Shown piece by piece: positions 24,500 to 37,172 of a stretch of 64,000 bases of DNA (its first letter is position 1; every line of letters begins with the position of its first letter). The stretch comes from Polytrichum commune (taxonomy: Eukaryota; Streptophyta; Polytrichopsida; Polytrichales; Polytrichaceae). Where the stretch lies: NCBI GenBank assembly GCA_950295325.1, contig OX485807.1:51364440-51428439 (forward strand), in the 5' to 3' direction. The notes beneath the pieces were generated by a model. That model had not been told where the DNA came from, made no database searches, and worked only from the letters and a program-made list of their open reading frames with translations. Made by a program: the position numbers and the translations under genes.

Positions 24500-25030
24500 A
24501 TTCTCTTTGATTCTGTCCCAGAAAGGTAGATAGTGCAATTTACAATCCCCAGAGGTGTCAACATGGTGGTGTTATTTACATTTGTGGCGAGCTGAGCATA
24601 GTCTTGTCCAGCCCCAGCAACAGACTGGAAAGGCAGGTCCAACATACAACAAGAAGCTGAACAATCATCCTCATCTTGCTGTTGATTATGACGATCAAGG
24701 ATGCAATTCTCCTTTGTTGTAGAAATTTCTTGAGAATTTTGTGAACCTGCTTGTGAAATGCCCACGATGTCATGGTGTGGCTAATAATGGACCGAATCGT
24801 GATTTGGTGTGGATGTTGAAGATGTCAACCTGCAACAGGAGACCATAAGAGTTTGATCAGTCGATTCCTCTGCGTGAGAAATGCGAATTTTTGCAATGCA
24901 CACGTTCCGATCGTTTCCACTAAATGATCTTGTTACTCGCAGTTACTCATCTTGTCAATGTGTGCATAACTTATCATCTAATCTTTGATCTTTTTCCAGC
25001 AATTAGCGTGGGCCATACTAATTGTACTTG
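24500..25030 (+). repeat. Diverged duplication block downstream of NLR1
   Basis: The first part (24500-24850) repeats 23080-23420. The second part (24848-25025) repeats 29405-29595, sharing ATTCCTCTGCGTGAG, GCGAATTTTTGCAATGCAC and CGTTTCCACTAAATGATCTT. It therefore bridges two duplications and shows that copies of this region were spread over 6.5 kb. Confidence 0.7.
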
Positions 25031-27684
25031 AACAATCACCAACATAAGTGATCAGGAATACTGACCTTCAAAAGACCCCCACACACAATGCCAAGGGTAC
25101 TCCATGTGACTTACAAGGTCTCTGAAACGCTCTTCTAAAATTCCTCTGTTCTAAACAGATGGAGCGGACTCTCCCAAGTACTCTACTCTCTTATCGATAA
25201 TATTCTGCAAAATCAACTGTTTCCATATTTTATTGTTGATAGTTTGTTAAAGCCAGATGACATCACAATTGACAACAAAATTTCAGGCGATTTACAACAT
25301 CAAACCTCTTGGCTTTGGACAGGCATAACTTAGCACAAGCTGCAAGCTTTTGATGATGCTGATCACTCCTAAGCAAGGCTTGGCAAGGTGTAATCCCTGG
25401 CAAGCATCACAGGCCTGCGAATTAGTCTTCATCAACGATGAAACCCTAAAATTTGCAGAGCATGGGTGGTCATGAAGAAGAAAGGAAACAAGAGAGCGGA
25501 GCTTGCTATTCCCAAATATTTATTACGACTGATTATAAGATGCACTTCCTGTCGACCAAACTTTCTAGTTAATTCACGTCCATACTACAACTGCGATGCT
25601 TGTAATATGGCTTTTTTTAAGGCCCAATTTGTCATATAATAGAGGTAATTATTGTGCATAAATGGTGGGACATACATTTATTTCAAGGTTCCTAGGTGAT
25701 TAGTTCTTTGGGACATGCAAGGGAACCTTGGGGAATGTCGTAAGTATGGAGGAACCATGGGGAACGTTGGGGGAACGTTGTGAGCATATTTCTTCATTAC
25801 AAATGCTCTTTCGTACTTATGTACACCCTAACCTCTATAATATCACCCCCCTTGATGTCACTCTCTCTCTTATATCCCAAACCCCGAGGGAATGGATGTT
25901 CTCAGTGTAAATCTCCCTCCTTGTGGTCACATTTCCCTTCTATATATCATGGGTTTTGACATTAAAATAATTCACCAAAGAATTCCAACCTCATGCTCAC
26001 ACGCATTACACTGTCAATATTGCAATGTTGACTTTGTGTTACTCCATAATATCACACGATACACTAATTCTCTCTAATACCTTGTGTCCATGCTAACATT
26101 ACATACCTCTTTAATATCACATGTCGCCATAGGCGTTATATTAGGGAGGTTAGAGTGTATCTTCATTATGTATACACAATGACTTTTTACATGGATACAA
26201 GGCAATTTCTTGAAAAACCTCAATAGCAGGACATTTGACACCCAAATGTCTTATTACCAAGAATACGACAGTCAGATGATACAACACTTTCTTGCGCTAC
26301 CAAACATGTCTTAAAGAAGAGGGAGAACACTAACTCTGAAAGTGGAAGTCATAGATGGCCTATCTACACTACTATGTGCAATTAAGTTGACCTCACCGTT
26401 TGTGAAAATAGGTTTGACTCTTTACCCAAAAAAATTACCTTGGCTCAAAACCACATCACAAGAACAGTGATCGGGGAGATTTTAGCGCATAATCGGTTGA
26501 GATCCTAGTGTTTGCAAGTCCGAGCGGTTACATGTTGACATCCTTCGATTTCTCTATATTAATTTGAAGTATATATCCATAAATTCCTCTAAAGTCATCG
26601 GTAATCCTCCTGAAGTCTTGAACTTCAACCGGTTATACCTCAAACTCAACCGCTTCATCTGCAACCTACTGCCGGTTCTCCCCGATCATAGCAAAAGAAC
26701 TTATAACTTAGTTTATTCATACGCATAGCGACCACAGCAGAAACCATCTGTCGTGTACTGTTATTGTGGTAACAAATATCCAAAATAGTGCGGACTGTGG
26801 ATAAATTAGCTTAGGTCGACTGTATTGCACATATCAGTGTAGTTCCTTTCACATACTTATGCACATTTCAGACTTGGATAATTTTAGAATCCTTGAATAA
26901 GTCACACGTCACGAGAGATACACTGACATTATTCTGCTTTCACATGATTCATCAAGACTCCAGATTCCTTTGAGCAAATCAACAAACTGAAAATTGCAAG
27001 TAATCATGCCACCATTCAATCGAGAGGGTTTGTGTGGGCCATGAACAAAGAGTTCAAGTTGTTTACATTGATCATCATAGTCATCATCACAGCAAGTCTA
27101 AGCTTTCAATCTGCCGCACTCTCGAAGGCATCATCTCTCAAAATTCGAAGCAAACTTCGCGCCAGCTGAGGTTAAGGTTTGTCAGCAATCGAGAAACTAC
27201 AAACAGACTCCTTTTTTCCTGTCTCATCTCAGGAAATTATTATTCTCCAGGCACTCATTGGTTTCTAAATTTTCTAAGACTGAAAACTAGGTAGGCCAGT
27301 GGCAGAGGATGGTATAATACTAGGGAGGAAGAGAGAAGAAAAAAAGCGTGGTTTTATTGGAGGTCGGTGGTTGTGCCTGCCTGTTGCTAAATTGCTAATG
27401 AATGTGTTGTGGGGCTAGTATAATGATCTCAGGGTTTGATCTTCAATTTTAATGTCCCGAACTGAAAAACAAACCCATCCCAGAAAGAATTGGAATAGGT
27501 ATACCTAAAGTGGTAGTGTACAAGGATTTACTGACAGACTCGGTATAATTCTTCGATCATGGAACTAACTTAGCTACTTACAGATCTTTGTTTTTGCAAC
27601 ACCGAGGAAACTCTCGGTGCAAAATGCAACATTGTCCTTCAAACATGTGGACCTCCTGCTCTCAGGGCCTTTTATGTGTGGAAG
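25031..27684. other. Gene-poor stretch with two weak TIR candidates
   Basis: No supported gene. An inverted pair ACACCCTAACCTC...GAGGTTAGAGTGT spans about 25824-26158. A 221-bp segment at 26468-26688 is bounded by TGATCGGGGAGA and its complement. Neither has a clear target duplication, so both remain candidates only. Confidence 0.35.
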
Positions 27685-27789
27685 CAATGTGTGAGGCCAA
27701 ATCCACCACCCTTAAGCGTCCTAGTCCGGGTGATGGCTTTGAGAATCACATGTATCTCTTACAACCTTGAACCATGTGCAAAGTAATTT

Positions 27790-27984
27790 TCATGTCCAAA
27801 AGAACACATATTGTTTCCACTCATTGTGCTTATTAATGTTAGCCTCTTGGCTTGTGGTAGAGTTGGCTTTCTCAAGAGTCCAACCCGCGGCTTTAGCCAC
27901 ACACGCCCTTAAGGACATTCCCCTCGCTCGTTTAATCTTCACTTCCTTTTTCTTGCCATTGCAAGAATCTTCCACATTCTCCAT
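27790..27984 (-). CDS. Small ORF (64 aa) inside LTR family 1, copy B
   Basis: A homologue of the ORFs at 394-582 and 54656-54826. It starts MENVEDS, has a basic stretch (GKKKEVKIKRARG) and then MSLRACVAKAAGWTLEKA, after which it diverges and ends 64 codons in. Compared with copy A, the core shows about seven synonymous and two replacement codon differences. Product unknown. Confidence 0.45.
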   Translation of the reverse strand: MENVEDSCNGKKKEVKIKRARGMSLRACVAKAAGWTLEKANSTTSQEANINKHNEWKQYVFFWT

Positions 27985-28219
27985 TAATAATGCAAGTGAG
28001 TTATTTTGACCAAGAGGTGCAAGTGTTGAAAAACACTTTTCTCAATGATTAAACACACTCATACAAACCCACACGTGGCACCAACTAGCCTAAATGAATC
28101 TAACTCCTTAGCCACCACTAAAAATGGCCTAAGGTGATTTAGTTTTTTATGTGCTAATACTTACTAATTGAGCTAGCCTTGCTAACCCCTAGATGGTCTA
28201 AAATGATTTGTTGCTAAGC

Positions 28220-28597
28220 AGCCCAGCTGCCTTCGGCCACAGTCTCGGTATGGTCTAACCCAGCCCAGCTGCCTTCGGCCACAGTCTCAGTGTGGTCTAA
28301 CCTCCCACAGCCCAGCTGCCTTCGGCCACTCTCGGTGTGGTCTAACCCACCAGCAGCCCAGCTGCCTTCGCCCAGTCTCGGTGTGGTCTAACCCACCAGC
28401 AGCCTAGCTGCTTTCGCCCAGTCTCGGTGTGGTCTAACCCACCACCAGCCCAGCTGCCTTCGCCACAATCTCGGTGTGGTCTAACCCACCAGCAGCCCAG
28501 CTGCTTTCGCCCAGTCTCGGTGTGGTCTAACCCACCAGCAGCCCAGCTGCCTTCGCCACAGTCTCGGTGTGGTCTAACCCACCAGCAGCCCAGCTGC
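28220..28597. repeat. Minisatellite, about 8 units of 45-50 bp
   Basis: The unit contains AGCCCAGCTGCCTTCG, then CAGTCTCGGTGTGGTCTAAC. Eight units plus a partial ninth lie inside LTR copy B. Spacing and internal variation are typical of a minisatellite. Confidence 0.9.
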
Positions 28598-29368
28598 GTC
28601 TGAGTCCATGGAGTTACAATACCCGAATGGGTATCCCAACTACTAGTTGCACCTTAATCCAAACTCTCTCATTCCCTAATCACATGTTTTCTAGGTTTGT
28701 TTTCTTCTTTCTTTTTCCTTGCTCCTAAATAATGAACTAATCTAACACACTAATTTCACTAACTACTAACTAATCAACACGTGCAATTTTAAACTCTAAG
28801 AGCTCCCTCACTTGGGAGGCATTGAGAGAGAGAGCTTAACTAATTAACTTCACTAAGAACTAATGCCCCACACACGTGGCTCAAGCTCTTAAGAGCTTGC
28901 TCCCTTGAGAGCGCTTGATGGAGAGAGAGGAAAACGAGAGAAAAACACCTTAAGTAGCAAAGAGGGAGAGAGGGAGAGAGGGAGAGAGGGAGAGAGAGGT
29001 GAGGATAGGGTGAGAGGATTAGCATCCCCCAATCACAATCCTTTAACCCTCTCCTCCAAAGTAGGGACTAATCCCCATCCACCAAGCTTCCTTTTTCCTA
29101 AACTAACAAAGTGGATCCAAAAGTGGGCATTTAACCCATGGAGCTCACCTTGCCTCACCTTACCCCCTACTCACAATATCAAGGCATCCTCTTATTGAAA
29201 TCAACCTTGAAATAATCACACAACACCACCTAATGCCTAAAGTTAAATCCACACCACACTTCACTCTTTTTATGTCTTGTGAATCATCATAACACATCAA
29301 AGTCAAACTAAAATTGGTCTCGAAGAGTTAATCACCCCATGTGGGCACCATTTTGGGCTCACACAATG

Positions 29369-31618
29369 GTAATCTCTCCAGTCCCTGTAATTTGATTACC
29401 TGTAAGTCACAACACAGACTGATCATTCCATTCCTCTGCGTGAGGAAATGCGAATTTTTGCAATGCACGTGTTCCAATCGTTTCCACTAAATGATCTTGA
29501 AACTCGCAGTTACTTATCTTGTCAATGTGTGCAAAAGTTATCATCTAATCATTGATTTTTCCCAGCAATGAATGTGGGCCACACTAATTCCTACATATAG
29601 AGTGTGGAAAGAAAAGAAAAGGTATGGCGGACGACCTGTAATGAGAAAATGAAAATCACGAACAAAAACTTATGCAAATAAATATGCACAACCTACATTA
29701 GGATGGCTGCGAGTGATGCCAAAATTGTGGCCTGTTCGCTTGATATGTTCAAATACATCTAATGCGGACAAGTGGCCTATGAGAGTAACTCTTATGGTCA
29801 TTAGCAAATGATTCTCTCAAACATGATCGGCTTCCAAAGATTTTTGGGCCGAAGTCGCATGCTGATCTAGTTCTCATGTCCATGTAAACCTACTATAAAT
29901 TTTCACTGTCCACTAATTGTTGGGAGAGAGACAACCTTCTAATTTCTTTGACTCTCAATTCTTCAAGGTCGAAAGTGATTTAGAGGGTTACCTCTCTGCC
30001 AATAATAATTGGTGGGCAATGGGAATATGAACCTTATTGGACGGGGATGAGCATGCAGCCGTGCACCCAAGAGACCTACAATTGACTATTTTTCAATGCC
30101 ATAGGTGTTTCTCCAATGCTTCCCGTAAAAATCCATATGAAAGATTGAAATGTAATACTCAAAGAGTTTGAGTCATCTATGAATCTCACTACAAGAATTC
30201 AAAAGGATATTCACCTTAATTTCTAGATTCCTATATGAAATAATCCCAAAGTATGTTTTCCATTTTTTTAATATGTCTTTCTTAAATGCAATTATTGAAT
30301 TATTGCATCAAGGTTACATGTTTAAGGTTGCAGTTCCTATGAAACATGTATGTGGACCCTTTTTTGTTTCAACTTGTGTAATAAAAATGTAAAATATTTT
30401 CTTCAAAATTTATGAATATATTATGGATTTTATAATCGATGTTTGTAGACAATCTTGAGGACATGTTTGAAAGCTTAGGGCTTTCTAAACACCCACACTA
30501 ACAACATACAACAATAAAATCCTAAATCACCTTCATAAATATGTTTTTGCATATGCTCTTCTTGTTAAACGTCTATTATATGATGCAACACATGGTTCCG
30601 AATACTCATCTTTTTCCTTTTTTCAATACTTTTCTACATCTATTCTATACCATGATGATGTTAGCATTATGGCGTATGTGGTGGATAGGGCGTTCGCTTA
30701 ATGAATAGGATTTTGGACATGCATAGGGTTCATCCACCTACAACATGCTCAAACCACGGAAGTACTTAAAGGGACTCCAAAACTCCCAAAAAAATGGACA
30801 CTCTAAGTTGCATTTACCCATCACATGTACCAAATATATATTCTATTAGGTTATAATCTTTCTAAATGATCTTTAAAATACCCTATTATCAAAATATCCG
30901 CCCCATGACTTTTTGACCATTGAATGTTGGAAATATCTTGAATAGGTAAGTTCTTAAAGTTCATTCAAGTTTGGCATTTCACGTACGGGAAGTTCCTGAA
31001 ATGCCTAACTTCCTGACTAGGCCTAAGCCTAATTTGGTGCCCACATCGGTATCTCGATAAATGTGGCAAGTTTGAAAATTACATCAAATTAATCAAACTG
31101 ATTGAGAGTAATTAAATAAATAAAATATTACTTGAACTAATTATGATGTAATTGAAATTTTCGGATTGATGGGCTTAATTACACTTTTTTAGTTATCATT
31201 ATGCTTAATCAGGTGTAATGCACTCACTTGCACTTAACTAGGTAGTCTGGGCTTAATTAGTTTGAATGAGTATGATTACTTGTAGAAATTTAGGCCTTGC
31301 ACTTAATTGCGCTTGATTATGCTTAATTATTTTAATGGATTTGATTACGTTGAATGTGTATGAATACTTGTGAAAGGAGAACACATTAATTGAAATAGTT
31401 GAAAAAGAATTAACTAAAATCAACACATTATTTCAAGTTCAATTTTAACCTGACAAAGGCACTTTGAAATGGTAAAGCACAAAATATTATAACCTTGATG
31501 CTAATGAGGATTTTTTTAATATTCCTAATTTTGAAGTTGAATACATGTTTCATTGACAATTTCATTTCAAAAGTGAAATCCTAGTCAATTTCTTATTTAC
31601 TAAGTGGAAGTGTGTGTG

Positions 31619-31655
<37 letters not shown>

Positions 31656-33036
31656 GATTTTGGACCTTGGAGGTGAGGTGCACTTAATATGGGTCTTGTG
31701 GACAAATGGCCTTCAAGACTACAAGTGCAACTTTTTTGAAAGTCGGGTGGGGCAGGTAGCGTTTTTGTAGTCAACTTCTAAATTTTCTAAAATTTTCATC
31801 GAGAGAATAGCCCAAGGTTCTCTCTCCTCGTGAAATATCCTCTCATCTAGAAACTATAACAAACTCCACTACCAAAGGCTTCAAGCATGCAGGGTTCAAT
31901 TTCCCAAATGGCACAATTTGCCTACTCTCACATCAAAATTGGAGGAAGTCACCATATTTTATTTATTTTGCGTCTGTGTCAAAAATCGCCAAACCATATT
32001 TCTAATGCACTTAATATATTTTTTAAACTCTTAAATTTATGTTGCATGCTAACGCATGCACATACCTTAACATAGCCATTGTGGTTATGATATTTTTCTT
32101 TCTACAATAACCATACACTAATGTGTGCAAGTTAAGTGCAAGCATGTGAAGCTATAATTGAGGTTAACCTTTAGTAAGCATCCGAGAGGGCGAAACTGAG
32201 CCTCTTCATGCATAAAAACATGTATTTGAGTCACATGTCTTCATTTCGAGTTGATTATGGCAAAAGTTAGTATCCCTATCAAAAAATTAACTCGTTCTTC
32301 GAGTGCACTTTCCAAATTGGTTAAATGCCTTAATGTTTATTTATGAAATACTAAATATGAAAATTGAGTATCCTTGAATATACATACATTCATACATACA
32401 AACATTGTATTTTGATCATCAATGTCACGTATAAGTATGTTTAATCATATCCTTTGGACATCAGTGGTGAACTATTATTAGCCCCAACAAGGACTTCCAC
32501 TACCCCCAAGTTGCTCCAAAAGTGTATTAGAAGGTCCAAATGCATTAGACTTATCTATAAAGTCCCTCAAAAAGGGATCAAACCGTGGGTTTGATCCTTC
32601 TTTGAGAAAATATTTTATTAAGAGCTCCTTAGCTCGTTGAATGTTGAAGCCTAATTTTAAAATTGGTGCAAATTTTGGCTCCTCCTCTTCCCACCTTCCA
32701 AACTTTGAGAGAATTATAAGATCTAAAATAAGGCATGTGCATGGGACCTGCCATCCTAAATCCCCATTGACTAATGCAAGGTTACCTTGGCCCACCCATC
32801 ATAATAAGACAAGCTAGAAACTCTCTTTTTGATAGCATGCCACCACTCTTTGAGTATGGTAATTTAAACATTAAGAAAACTTGGTGACTTTGTGTTAATT
32901 CTCATGAACTCAAGGTTTTAGTACTAAACCCATGGTTTCATCTCCTACTCTTTCCAAATAACTTCATTATCTTTAAGAAACACATCATGTACACAATCTT
33001 ACCTTAAACTTGCATAATTTTTTGCTAGGTTTCTAT
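29369..33036. other. Gene-poor stretch with old repeat copies
   Basis: 29405-29595 repeats 24848-25025. About 31340-31700 is a diverged single-arm relative of the Mutator-like arm (GTGTATGAATACTTGTGAAAG, CTAATGAGGATTTT, ACTAAGTGGAAGTG). (GT)n and (TA)n runs lie at about 31612-31653. The 105-codon minus frame at 32478-32795 is not recognised. Otherwise nothing supported. Confidence 0.4.
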
Positions 33037-33041
33037 GCACT

Positions 33042-34196
33042 TGTGAGGCCAAACCGCCCACCCTTAAGCGTCCTAGTCCGGGTGAGGGAATGGGGATCAC
33101 ATTTATGTTTACATAACTCCCTCTTTCCAATTCGTAAAAATCCATCACATCTCCTCATTAATCATTGCACACCAATCCATTCCACGATAATATTACAAGC
33201 GTTGACAAACGCTCTTCTCTATTATCACAATCCTCACCTCGTGTTCTACTATCTTGCTAATGAACTAATTATCTAAAGTAACATTAAGTAACAACCCAAT
33301 CAACTAACTATCATTTAATCCAATATAGCACTACGGCTTTTCCCCTTATTATCAATAAGGTTCCCCCTTAATCATCTACCCAAGTCACTAAAGGCCTAGC
33401 ATTAAGCCTTGAAGTTGCCTTACTAAGTCACCTTACAAGTGTCGGCCGACTAAACTTATTAACCGGCAGCCCCAAAACAGTAGCTGCAGCTGCTCCAACA
33501 TATTAACCAGCAGCCCAAAACAGTAGCTGCAGCTGCTCCAACCTTGCACCATCAACCCGTAACCGGCAGTTGCCCAATAAGCCTTGCAACCTTAATAATC
33601 TGATTTTCTGGGCTCCTCCTAATCAAATCTATCTTTTAAACTACCCCTAATCTAATCTATCCTCTTAGTCCCCCTACTCAAATCTATTCTCTAATTTCCC
33701 CCTAATCAAATCTATTCTCTAACTTCCCCCTAATCAAATCTATTCTCTAACACACTACACCACACACACACTCCCACACACACTCTCACACACACACTCA
33801 CACACACACCTCTAAGAGGGAGAGAGAGAATGAGAGAGAGGAGGAAGGAAGGAGGGAGGGCACCCAAACCACAACCTCCTTAGCCTTCTCCTACTTAGTA
33901 GGACCTTATCCTATCCATTAACTCCTTACCCCCTAAACCAACAAGAACACGTTCTAATTCAAACAATTAACTCAAAGGCTCTTCCTCTTGCCTCCTCAAA
34001 CACTACTCCTCTAATCAAAACACTCCCTAATGTCACTAAGCTTCACTTAACCACACAAAATGGCTTAAGGCCTAAACACAAATCCACACCAAGCCTCACT
34101 CTTTTTATACTTTTGATTGTTTCAATAACACTCCAAATGCAATTCTAAGTAGATTCTAAACATAAAACAAATATGAGCACTCATTTTGGGCTCATA
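33042..34196 (-). mobile_element. Solo-LTR-like repeat of family 1, copy C
   Basis: Begins TGTGAGGCCAAACC, ends TTTTGGGCTCATA, with a perfect 5-bp duplication GCACT (33037-33041 and 34197-34201). It is 1,155 bp. It shares CTTAAGCGTCCTAGTCCGGG with copies B and D. Internal tandem repeats include a CAGTAGCTGCAGCTGCTCCAAC block (twice, about 33478-33542) and an AATCAAATCTATTCTCTAA block. It lacks the small ORF found in copies A, B and E. Confidence 0.85.
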
Positions 34197-34201
34197 GCAC
34201 T

Positions 34202-35060
34202 TGTATTGCAGCTTTCATATCAAGTGTCTTTAATTCAATTCATATGATTTTCTTGTAATATTCCTTTTACTTGATGTTTGATTTTATATCATGTCAATAC
34301 ACATTGGAGCTCCAATGTGAAACCATAAATGTCTCTTGGAAAATGTCAATAAATTTCCACATCTCCAGCTGAAGGCTCATAAAGAACTCGTTGGTTGAAG
34401 TGGTGGAACTCTGGTCCCATGACAAGGGCCTCGCTTCATTTCCCATCTCCCGACCTTGAGTAGATACCCCCATCAAATCATTCCTTATCCGAGCCTCTCT
34501 TTGAGCACATGAGTTCAACTTCAAATTTTTATCCTTATCTTTAAAGTTTGGTTATTGTGGTCGGAATTCAAACCAAGTATTCGAATACCTGATATAAATA
34601 ATGGTTTTAGGTCGCCTACAAGCCACTTCAAGCACTTTTGCTTACATTATTGGACTACTATGTTTGCCAATGTTTTTGGAATCTTCTCAGTAGTGTCGTG
34701 AAAAGAAAAAGAATTTGCATTTCTTGTCTCAATCATATGCTTAATGCTTATTCCATCGATTTTTCAAGTGTGTTGGACATACATTGTAACAATCAAGGTT
34801 TCACACTCCCCCTTGGTAAGTGCTACAAAAAAATGAATAAAATAAAAGTAATGTCGACATTTATTTTACATTGACGTGAATGGAAGCCCATACTACCATG
34901 CCTTGATCATGTTTTTACCAAGCTTTAAACGAGAGTTCCCCTCCTTCCTTTTGGGAGGTGTCAAGCTCCATGGGGAGTATCAAAGAAGTCAAGGTCTAGG
35001 GTGTTTTGTCTCTTGCATGGGGGAGGGGGGGGGGGGGTTCGCATGAGCTTGTTTGTTGTC
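34202..35060. other. Intergenic stretch, nothing recognised
   Basis: No supported coding frame. A run of 12-16 G residues lies near 35022-35037. Confidence 0.4.
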
Positions 35061-35063
35061 TAA

Positions 35064-35567
35064 GGGCCACTTCACACACGAGCCAAGAGCCATGACCATG
35101 AAATTGTGAGATCCCGAAAGAAAATGTCCAAAGGCCGCCCCAAGACACCTCCAGAATCACGTAGTGTGGTCACGGACCCTCAAGTGTAGTGTGAAGCCAT
35201 AATACGTGACCGGACCCTCAACCAAATGCTATGTCAATGAATTTCTATTCATGCGGGTCCTCACACATGATAGAATAAACTAATCAACGGTTGTGAATGT
35301 TCGGAGTGCCATGGTATCCCAATTTTGCGGTAGGTCTACCTCCAAGAGGTGGTTTTTGAATATGGAGCAAGTGACCATGAAACATGGTCCATTTGATGTC
35401 ATGTAGGAATCCATGTACACTTCACATCCATCTTCTTGCATTCACATACTCCATTGGTCCCTCAAGGGTAGTGTGAAGCGAACTTAGACCGGCTCCGCCT
35501 TTTCCATCAATGAGAGTGCTGGAAGTCCAATGGTCACGGGCTCTCTGTCTCCTGTGTGAAGTGGCCC
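35064..35567. mobile_element. PIF/Harbinger-like TIR element
   Basis: Inverted ends GGGCCACTTCACACA...TGTGTGAAGTGGCCC, extended imperfectly by a GAGCC...TGACCA block. The 3-bp duplication TAA (35061-35063 and 35568-35570) fits the TWA target of PIF/Harbinger elements. It is 504 bp and non-coding. A related end (GGGCCACTTCGCACACA) occurs alone near 36139. Confidence 0.7.
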
Positions 35568-35987
35568 TAATTTTCTGTTGTTGAGGACTACAAAGGTATG
35601 CAATGGACTTTACGGCGAGGTGCTCCAAAACATCACCCTCATGAGAGTCTCTTTTTCAAGAGCCAACTCGGCTTCAAACCAAGCACATGTTGCTTCTTCA
35701 GCCAATCAATACATATATTTTGCTGAGCTCATTCTTGCTTTAAAGCACCATCCGAATCTTCAAATGGTTTTCAAGTTTTTATTTAAAACAAGGGACCAAA
35801 AGAACTATTTGATCATTATTGAACAGAAGACTCTGAAAAGAATTAGAATCCGAGCCTATGGCCGGACTTGAACCGGAAACCTATCCCATTTATTATAAAT
35901 ATGTAATTTTTCTATTGTGATTCCCGAATTTAAGACCGACTTAGTACGAACATAGAAGCAAGGTTGAGTCACGATGGCGACCCCATG

Positions 35988-36098
35988 TCACTGGGGCGCT
36001 CCATGGCCCTGAGCGCATATTCAATCTGGGCCATGGAGGCGCCCTGGGCCCATCGATGGTCCAGATTGGGCCATGCAGATACCCCGGGCTGCCTCCAG
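35988..36098 (-). repeat. G/C-rich dispersed repeat, copy 2
   Basis: Inverted counterpart of 15834-15932. Flanking sequence differs, so only this 110-bp core is shared. Confidence 0.75.
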
Positions 36099-36374
36099 GG
36101 CAACGGGGTAAAGGGGGGGCGGAGGGCCCACATAACAGTCCCCAAGCTGGGGGCCACTTCGCACACAAGGCTAAGCCCTGTTCGCACTTGGAAACAATGG
36201 GATCTTGACCAATTATGCCCAAAAACCTCCCCAGACGTTGGGCATTGCAAATCCAAGTGCATGGTGAGTGTGCGTGTAAAGACCGGCAAAAGACTCCGCT
36301 GCAATTCAATGCAAAAGACTCGTGCTTCAAATGATGTTATTTGTGTTACTCTTAGTGTATAATTAGTATTAAGC

Positions 36375-36785
36375 CACGGGTAGATCACTCCATTGTCAAG
36401 TTGAACACCACGTGCAATCAAAAAAAATCTTCTTTTGGTAAGTTGCACCACCAAAATGGGTCAAAATTTTATCAAATTTTTTTCATGAGTAGATATACAG
36501 AGTACCTATGACATAGTCAAAAGCGGTAACTAAATTTGATGATTTGTTTTTTTCATAAAACATACCATTTCTAACTAGAATGACACAAAATTGAACTAAA
36601 AAAATTACTAAAAAAATTAAAGATGACTAAAAATTTCAAAAAATATATACAAAAGATACTATCAATGGTTATGTATATGTAGAAAAAATATCATAAATTT
36701 TAAAATTATATATGGCATGTAATATAGGGGTAGCAAACTTTGTCCGCACGTGGTGTCAACTTGACAATGAAGTGACCTCCCCGTG
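36375..36785. mobile_element. hAT-like MITE with 8-bp duplication TATTAAGC
   Basis: Ends are inverted copies: CACGGGTAGATCACTCCATT at the left and, reversed, CACGGGGAGGTCACTTCATT at the right, each continuing GTCAAGTTG and CACCACGTGC. A perfect 8-bp TATTAAGC lies at 36367-36374 and 36786-36793. The 411-bp element is A/T-rich inside, with no coding frame. Confidence 0.85.
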
Positions 36786-37008
36786 TATTAAGCAAGACAA
36801 ATAGAATTGGTGACACTAAGTACCTTATTTAGTGAAGGACAATAAGGGGGTCCATTTCGCACTCAACTTTGACACGAAGTGTTTTCATGTCAAAATCTAG
36901 AAGGTGGTATTGACACATGTGCTACTTAGTAGAGCAAATTCGAGTGAATTGGGCACCCATCTTAGTCGACAAGTAAGGGAGAAGAAGGCTTGCAAATAAA
37001 ATGAGAAT

Positions 37009-37172
37009 AACACCATATTCATCATAATGGGAAAATTCCATGATTTTGGGAAAATACAGTTTAGGTTGAGTCGACCTAAAATGTACCCAGTGGGTACATT
37101 TTAGGTCGACTCCACCTAAACTGTCATCAAATTGGGAGACCGGAAATCTCCCAAAATAACGAATATGGTGTT
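37009..37172. mobile_element. Foldback element with long central hairpin
   Basis: Outer inverted ends AACACCATATTC...GAATATGGTGTT, with GAAT on both sides as a possible 4-bp duplication. Its centre (37056-37124) is a near-perfect palindrome with about 32-bp arms, starting ACAGTTTAGGTTGAGTCGAC. The transcript could fold into a stable hairpin. Confidence 0.65.

Larger units (their letters stand above)
27690..29363 (-). mobile_element. Solo-LTR-like repeat of family 1, copy B
   Basis: Reads TGTGAGGCCAAA...GGGCTCACA on the plus strand and is flanked by a perfect 5-bp duplication CAATG (27685-27689 and 29364-29368). It is 1,674 bp with no internal retrotransposon genes. It contains the conserved small ORF (27790-27984), a minisatellite (28220-28597) and a GAGAGAGG-type microsatellite near 28963-29000. 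The TG...CA ends with 5-bp duplication are those of an LTR left after recombination. Confidence 0.85.

Noticed and set aside
26468-26688. 221-bp TIR element with TGATCGGGGAGA ends
   Set aside because: Only 12-bp ends and no target duplication; kept as a candidate in the region note and not called.
28220-28597. CRISPR-like repeat array
   Set aside because: Units are contiguous with no unique spacers, lie inside a plant LTR and vary like a minisatellite.
35855-35885. tRNA-like B box (GGTTCAAGTCC on the minus strand)
   Set aside because: No A box, anticodon stem or acceptor pairing could be found upstream; a chance match or a SINE scrap at most.
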